Made by a program: the position numbers and the translations under genes. The notes beneath the pieces were generated by a model, which was not told the origin of the DNA, searched no databases, and saw only the letters and a program-made list of their open reading frames with translations. From Paenibacillus vini (GTDB lineage: Bacteria > Bacillota > Bacilli > Paenibacillales > Paenibacillaceae), in NCBI RefSeq assembly GCF_018403325.1, contig NZ_BOSL01000009.1, forward strand, positions 62,001 to 126,000: a DNA stretch of 64,000 nucleotides, in the 5' to 3' direction. Positions 60,791-64,000 of the stretch are shown piece by piece (position 1 is the stretch's first letter; every line of letters begins with the position of its first letter).

Positions 60791-60814
60791 GCCCCTTTCA
60801 CAAATGGAAGGGGC
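60791..60814 (-). terminator. Hairpin downstream of ytaF, possible terminator
   Basis: GCCCCTT and AAGGGGC pair around a 10-nt loop, 22 bp beyond the YtaF stop on the minus strand. It has no clean T-run, so termination is uncertain. Confidence 0.4.
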
Positions 60815-60835
60815 ATTAAGGAAGACGGTTGACGT

Positions 60836-61450
60836 TTATAAAATTTGATGCAGACCGATGATGATAAGCAGCAGGCCGGAAATGACGGTAGCCCGGTTGC
60901 CTAGCTTTTCGGCGGCGTATTTTTCACCGAAACCTGCGCACAGGGCCAGAAGCAGAAAGCTGAACACACCGACCGACAGAGAGGTGTAAAATACATTTAA
61001 ATGGGTAATGCCCGCATTAAATCCGCCCGCCAGCGCGTTCATCGCAAGTGCGATGCCGAGCAGCAATGATTCTCCGAGGCTGAGACTCTTGGAGCTGTCT
61101 TTGTCCGCTTCCTCCGGATTGCGGAGCAGGCGGGTCAGAATCGGAGGATCGTCCTCCGTAGCAACGACCGGTTTCTTTTCCACAAAGGGTTGAAGAAGCA
61201 CCCACACTCCGACAGCCACAATCACAATCGTGCCGATCCATTGACCGACCCAAGGATGAACCCACAAGGCGATCATGTTACCGAACAATCCCGACAATAG
61301 CGTAGCGATAAATGAAATGAGCGCGATCGCAAGGTTGGAATACCACGGAATATGGATTTTTCGGACACCGTAGGCGATGCCGACCCCTGCATTATCCAGG
61401 TTGGAGGCCAAACCGATGGCGACGACAGCCCAAAGGCTGATCATGTTCAT
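60836..61450 (-). CDS. ytaF: Sporulation membrane protein YtaF (MntP-like fold)
   Basis: This is a 204-residue protein with six probable helices. VVAIGLASNLDNAGVGIAYG at the start and GIALAMNALAGGFNAGITHL in the second half are the paired Asp/Asn-containing motifs of the YtaF/MntP group. A charged cytoplasmic loop (about 105-130) lies between the halves. YtaF is annotated as a sporulation membrane protein in bacilli, and related MntP proteins export manganese; a cation efflux role is an inference. The start is ATG 61450 with AAAGGAG upstream; longer in-frame readings lack a binding site. Confidence 0.88.
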   Translation of the reverse strand: MNMISLWAVVAIGLASNLDNAGVGIAYGVRKIHIPWYSNLAIALISFIATLLSGLFGNMIALWVHPWVGQWIGTIVIVAVGVWVLLQPFVEKKPVVATEDDPPILTRLLRNPEEADKDSSKSLSLGESLLLGIALAMNALAGGFNAGITHLNVFYTSLSVGVFSFLLLALCAGFGEKYAAEKLGNRATVISGLLLIIIGLHQIL

Positions 61451-61593
61451 GATGCTCGCTCCTTTGCAACATTGATGCCACAGCATATGCCCAGAAGCCG
61501 GTTTTGGTTTCTTCCAGTCCGAAGACAATTCAGGAATGTGGAGAAATTTAGCGAATCCTTATAAATAGTTTTCCTTTCTTCCGAATAAAGTAG

Positions 61594-61599
61594 TATAAT
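61594..61599 (+). promoter_or_regulatory. -10 element of tatA
   Basis: A perfect TATAAT 33 bp before the GTG start. The region 17 bp further upstream (TTCCTT) is only a poor -35. Confidence 0.45.
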
Positions 61600-61631
61600 T
61601 TTAAAAAAGATAGCCTAAAGAGGTGATATAA

Positions 61632-61835
61632 GTGCTTGAAAATTTGTTGCGGCCCACACATCTGCTGTTATTGGTTATCGCCGCACTGTTATTGTTCGGT
61701 CCGAGCAAACTGCCTGAATTGGGACGCAGCTTCGGGACGATGCTGAAGGAGTTTAAGAAAGGCGCTCGCGGGGACTTTGACGATGAGAAACCGAAGGAGA
61801 TCCAAACCGCCGTACAAGAGACCAATAAATCCTAA
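61632..61835 (+). CDS. tatA: Twin-arginine translocase subunit TatA
   Basis: This is a 67-residue protein: short N-terminus, one membrane helix (LLLLVIAALLLFGPSKLPEL, containing the FGPSKLPE hinge), the amphipathic helix GRSFGTMLKEFKKG, and an acidic and basic tail. TatA oligomers form the pore for folded proteins carrying RR signals. The start is GTG with AGAGGTGAT upstream. It stands alone, without a tatC neighbour here, and has its own terminator. Confidence 0.95.
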   Translation: MLENLLRPTHLLLLVIAALLLFGPSKLPELGRSFGTMLKEFKKGARGDFDDEKPKEIQTAVQETNKS

Positions 61836-61883
61836 CATAAATAATCCCTGTTAATGCGGGGAGAACCTGTTTGCACAAAAATG

Positions 61884-61909
61884 AAGGGCGCCCGGTGGGC
61901 GCCCTTTTT
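61884..61909 (+). terminator. Terminator of tatA
   Basis: AGGGCGCCC and GGGCGCCCT pair around GGT, followed by TTTTT. It lies 49 bp after the tatA stop. Confidence 0.88.
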
Positions 61910-61967
61910 GTGTGTCTAATGTATCTTTATTATAGAATTTGCAAGTTTACTATAAGAGAGCCCGAGA

Positions 61968-62948
61968 TCACCCTTGTATAAGCAGCAGGATGATTGAGGA
62001 CAGTCCGAGACAGGTGCTGATGAGGTACAGGAACATTACGGCCTGCTTATGGTTTAAGCCGGCGCGCAGCAGCCGGTAGTGAACCTGGCTGGCATCGGCC
62101 TGATAAATGGCTTTGCCCTGCAGGAAACGTTTGATGACAACGAACAGGTTGTCAAAAATCGGAACCCCCAACGCCAGCACGGGAATAAACAGGGAGAGTA
62201 CGGTCGCCTGTTTGAAAGCTCCGTCCAGTGCGATCACGGCAAGCATGAATCCGAGGAACGTCGCTCCTGCATCGCCCATAAATACTTTTGCCGGCGGTTT
62301 ATTATACCTGAGATAGGCAAGCGTCACACCGATAAGCGTAATGGATAGCATCGCGGATGTGGTCTGACCCTTAGTCAAAGCGACCACAAACAAGGTTACG
62401 GCCGAAATCGCGGACAAGCCGCCAGCCAATCCATCCAGTCCGTCCGAAAAATTAATAACGGTCGTTACGCCGAAAATCCAGAGAATCGTCAATATAAACT
62501 GCAGCCATACCGGCAAAAGTACATAGTCCCCGCTGAACGGATTGACGAAGCCGCTGAAAGAAATTCCAGAGGCGAACACCAGCACGGCAGCCGATACTTG
62601 TACGATCAGCTTCGGTAGGGCAGGGAAGTCTTTACCTTTGGTTTTGAACCAGTCATCGACGGTTCCGATCACAAGCAGCAGAATACCGCCCAGGAACAGA
62701 GCGCCTGTCTGCATCGAGAAATCCCGTGTAAAAAGGAGGTACGAGATAAAAAATCCTGCAAAGATCGCATAGCTGGCTGTCAGCGGGATCGGATTGCGAT
62801 GGATTTTTCGTTCGACATCCTCTCTGGGCTTATCCACGAAATCAAGCCGGAACGCCAGTCTCCCCAACGGGGGAATCAGAAAATAGACAATGAGAAACGA
62901 GAGCAAAAAAGAATAGATATATAAGATTGTAGTCACCACCAAGGCCAT
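61968..62948 (-). CDS. MraY/WecA/TagO-family undecaprenyl-phosphate sugar-phosphate transferase
   Basis: This is a 326-residue protein with about ten membrane helices. Conserved cytoplasmic motifs are GTVDDWFKTKGK (DDxxD-type), VINFSDGLDGLAGG with the catalytic Asp, and AKVFMGDAGATFLGFMLA, with a His-containing loop near the end (QVHYRLLRAGLNHKQA). It transfers GlcNAc-1-phosphate or a similar sugar phosphate to undecaprenyl phosphate, the first step of teichoic acid or other secondary wall polymer synthesis. The SLH protein at 2.7 kb would use such a polymer as anchor. The gene is alone, 62 bp from the MFS gene upstream on the same strand. Confidence 0.93.
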   Translation of the reverse strand: MALVVTTILYIYSFLLSFLIVYFLIPPLGRLAFRLDFVDKPREDVERKIHRNPIPLTASYAIFAGFFISYLLFTRDFSMQTGALFLGGILLLVIGTVDDWFKTKGKDFPALPKLIVQVSAAVLVFASGISFSGFVNPFSGDYVLLPVWLQFILTILWIFGVTTVINFSDGLDGLAGGLSAISAVTLFVVALTKGQTTSAMLSITLIGVTLAYLRYNKPPAKVFMGDAGATFLGFMLAVIALDGAFKQATVLSLFIPVLALGVPIFDNLFVVIKRFLQGKAIYQADASQVHYRLLRAGLNHKQAVMFLYLISTCLGLSSIILLLIQG

Positions 62949-63009
62949 TTTTACTTTACTTGCTAAGTCTTATTATAAAAAGAAACATGAATTCTGTCGA
63001 ACAATTAAA

Positions 63010-64000
63010 TCACGAATGGCCCGGTTTCGCTTGCCGGGGCTTAACCCGCATCCGTTGAACGGAGACGAGCAGGGCCAGCAGACAAATGCCCATCGCCGTC
63101 CAAAAAACCGTATGCAGCGCATGCAGCGCGGCTTCGGGCTCTCCGGATGACAAAGGCCTTAAATAGCTGAGACGTGAAGAGTAAATCGATATGGACAGGG
63201 AAGTGCCGAGCACCATGCCAATATTTCTCACCAACGCATTCAATCCTCCGGCGGTTCCCAGCTTGTCCCGGGACACCGAACCCATAATGCTGGAGTTGTT
63301 CGGGGATTGGAACAAGCCGCCGCCCAGTCCGAATAGTCCGAGATGTAGCCCTACCATCCATGCGCTCTCATTCGTCGACAGCGTGTTCAGCAGTCCGAAG
63401 GCGAGTGCGTTGACAATGAGCCCGGCGGTAGTCAGGGAATACGAGCCGATCTTGTCGGACAGCCAACCGGAGATGGGAGCGACAACGGCCATGACTAGCG
63501 GGTAGACCATCATCGTGTATCCGGTTTTGGCCGGAGAGAACCCGAGAACGTCATGCATATAGAACGGCATCAACACATTGGTAAAGAACAGGGCGACGAA
63601 GGAAAGGAGCGCCGTAATATTCCCGATCGCAAAGGCCGGAATCCGGTAAAGACTGAAATCGAGCATCGGGTAGCGGGTTCTTTTTTCCCATAAGTAGAAC
63701 AAGATCAGCACCACAAGGGATAACCCTCCGCCGATCCAAACGGTAGGGGAGAGCCAGCCCCAGTCTTGTCCGCCCGAAATGACGTATAGAAACGCCACCA
63801 TGCCGACCATGAAGAGCGTGGAGCCCGTGTAATCGAACGGCTGCTGTTCCTTGCGGTTGCGGTCCTTGGGCAGAATAAACCAGCCCGCGATAAATCCGAA
63901 GATCCCGATAGGGACGTTAATCCAGAAAATCGACGTCCAGCCCAGATGCTCGACCAGAATGCCGCCGATCCCCGGTCCGGTCAACGAGCCGAGCGATACC
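63010..64000 (-). CDS. DHA2-type MFS drug efflux transporter (3' part, cut by window edge)
   Basis: The frame is open to the window edge and encodes at least 330 residues. It enters at SLGSLTGPGIGGILVEHLGW, the motif C region of helix 5 in 14-helix EmrB/QacA transporters, and continues with TSIFWINVPIGIFGFIAGWF. The remaining nine or so helices follow to RMRVKPRQAKPG. About 130 N-terminal residues, including motif A, are missing. It should export a lipophilic compound or drug in exchange for protons. There is no local regulator in view; its upstream region lies outside the window. Confidence 0.9.
   Translation of the reverse strand, partial: VSLGSLTGPGIGGILVEHLGWTSIFWINVPIGIFGFIAGWFILPKDRNRKEQQPFDYTGSTLFMVGMVAFLYVISGGQDWGWLSPTVWIGGGLSLVVLILFYLWEKRTRYPMLDFSLYRIPAFAIGNITALLSFVALFFTNVLMPFYMHDVLGFSPAKTGYTMMVYPLVMAVVAPISGWLSDKIGSYSLTTAGLIVNALAFGLLNTLSTNESAWMVGLHLGLFGLGGGLFQSPNNSSIMGSVSRDKLGTAGGLNALVRNIGMVLGTSLSISIYSSRLSYLRPLSSGEPEAALHALHTVFWTAMGICLLALLVSVQRMRVKPRQAKPGHS

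Overview
The window looks like a chromosomal segment of a spore-forming, flagellated, polysaccharide-degrading member of the Paenibacillaceae, most likely Paenibacillus. Grounds seen in the sequence: roughly 50% GC with strong AGGAGG-type ribosome binding sites, two gerA-type spore germinant receptor operons preceded by sigma-G-like promoters, a sigma-D-type (GCCGATAT) promoter before a chemotaxis receptor, YesMN-type two-component regulation of a sugar ABC transporter, a surface protein with three SLH domains, and many glycoside hydrolases (GH52, GH9, GH42, GH30 and a large beta-glucan phosphorylase). No rRNA, tRNA, CRISPR array, transposase or phage gene was seen.

Layout. 0-2.6 kb: 5' part of a GH52 beta-xylosidase, a divergent AraC regulator and an SGNH esterase (xylan utilisation). 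2.7-7.9 kb: a giant secreted SLH-anchored 5'-nucleotidase-like protein. 8.0-9.7 kb: a GH9 enzyme without signal peptide behind a LacI-type operator. 9.9-12.7 kb: a diguanylate cyclase, a YwaF-like membrane protein and a MUG/TDG DNA glycosylase. 12.9-16.4 kb: an amino acid ABC importer and a second SGNH hydrolase. 16.4-17.2 kb: a gene-poor island with a nested inverted-repeat element. 17.2-26.0 kb: YesN/YesM-like regulators divergent from a sugar ABC transporter and a GH42 beta-galactosidase. 26.1-28.1 kb: a TetM-like ribosomal protection GTPase. 28.1-31.8 kb and 40.3-43.8 kb: two germinant receptor operons in opposite orientation. Between them are two SDR/HAD-type metabolic genes, a zinc-ribbon membrane protein, LemA/TPM proteins, an AEC transporter, a ThrE-type exporter pair and a second diguanylate cyclase. 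43.9-46.6 kb: a methyl-accepting chemotaxis protein and two small hypothetical genes. 46.8-52.5 kb: LacI regulator, GH30 glucosidase and a GH94/GH149/GH161-type phosphorylase behind two palindromic operators. 52.8-56.0 kb: a sporulation-kinase-like sensor histidine kinase facing a small precursor peptide with a nitrile-hydratase-like (NHLP) leader and a class I isoprenoid synthase-like enzyme. 56.2-64.0 kb: an SDR, an M24 peptidase with an amino acid ABC permease and binding protein (no ATPase), TetR, YtaF, TatA, a MraY/TagO-family transferase and a partial MFS exporter.

The most interesting locus is 54.7-56.0 kb. The 81-residue precursor has a proteusin-type NHLP leader but ends in Ala-Val-Trp-Gly-Asp. 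The Bacillus subtilis 168 ComX pheromone ends in Gln-Trp-Gly-Asp, and its Trp, also third from the C-terminus, is prenylated by the isoprenoid transferase ComQ. A class I isoprenoid synthase-like gene lies directly upstream here and a multi-TM sensor kinase lies directly beyond. I read this as a candidate ComQXP-like, prenylated-peptide signalling system built on an NHLP leader. This is inference from motif and context, not demonstrated.

Sugar uptake and catabolism appear to work as local modules: the YesMN pair senses and activates the ABC/GH42 operon, the LacI regulator represses GH30/phosphorylase, and AraC controls GH52/esterase. The sugar ABC transporter lacks an ATPase and presumably uses a shared MsmX-type subunit encoded elsewhere.
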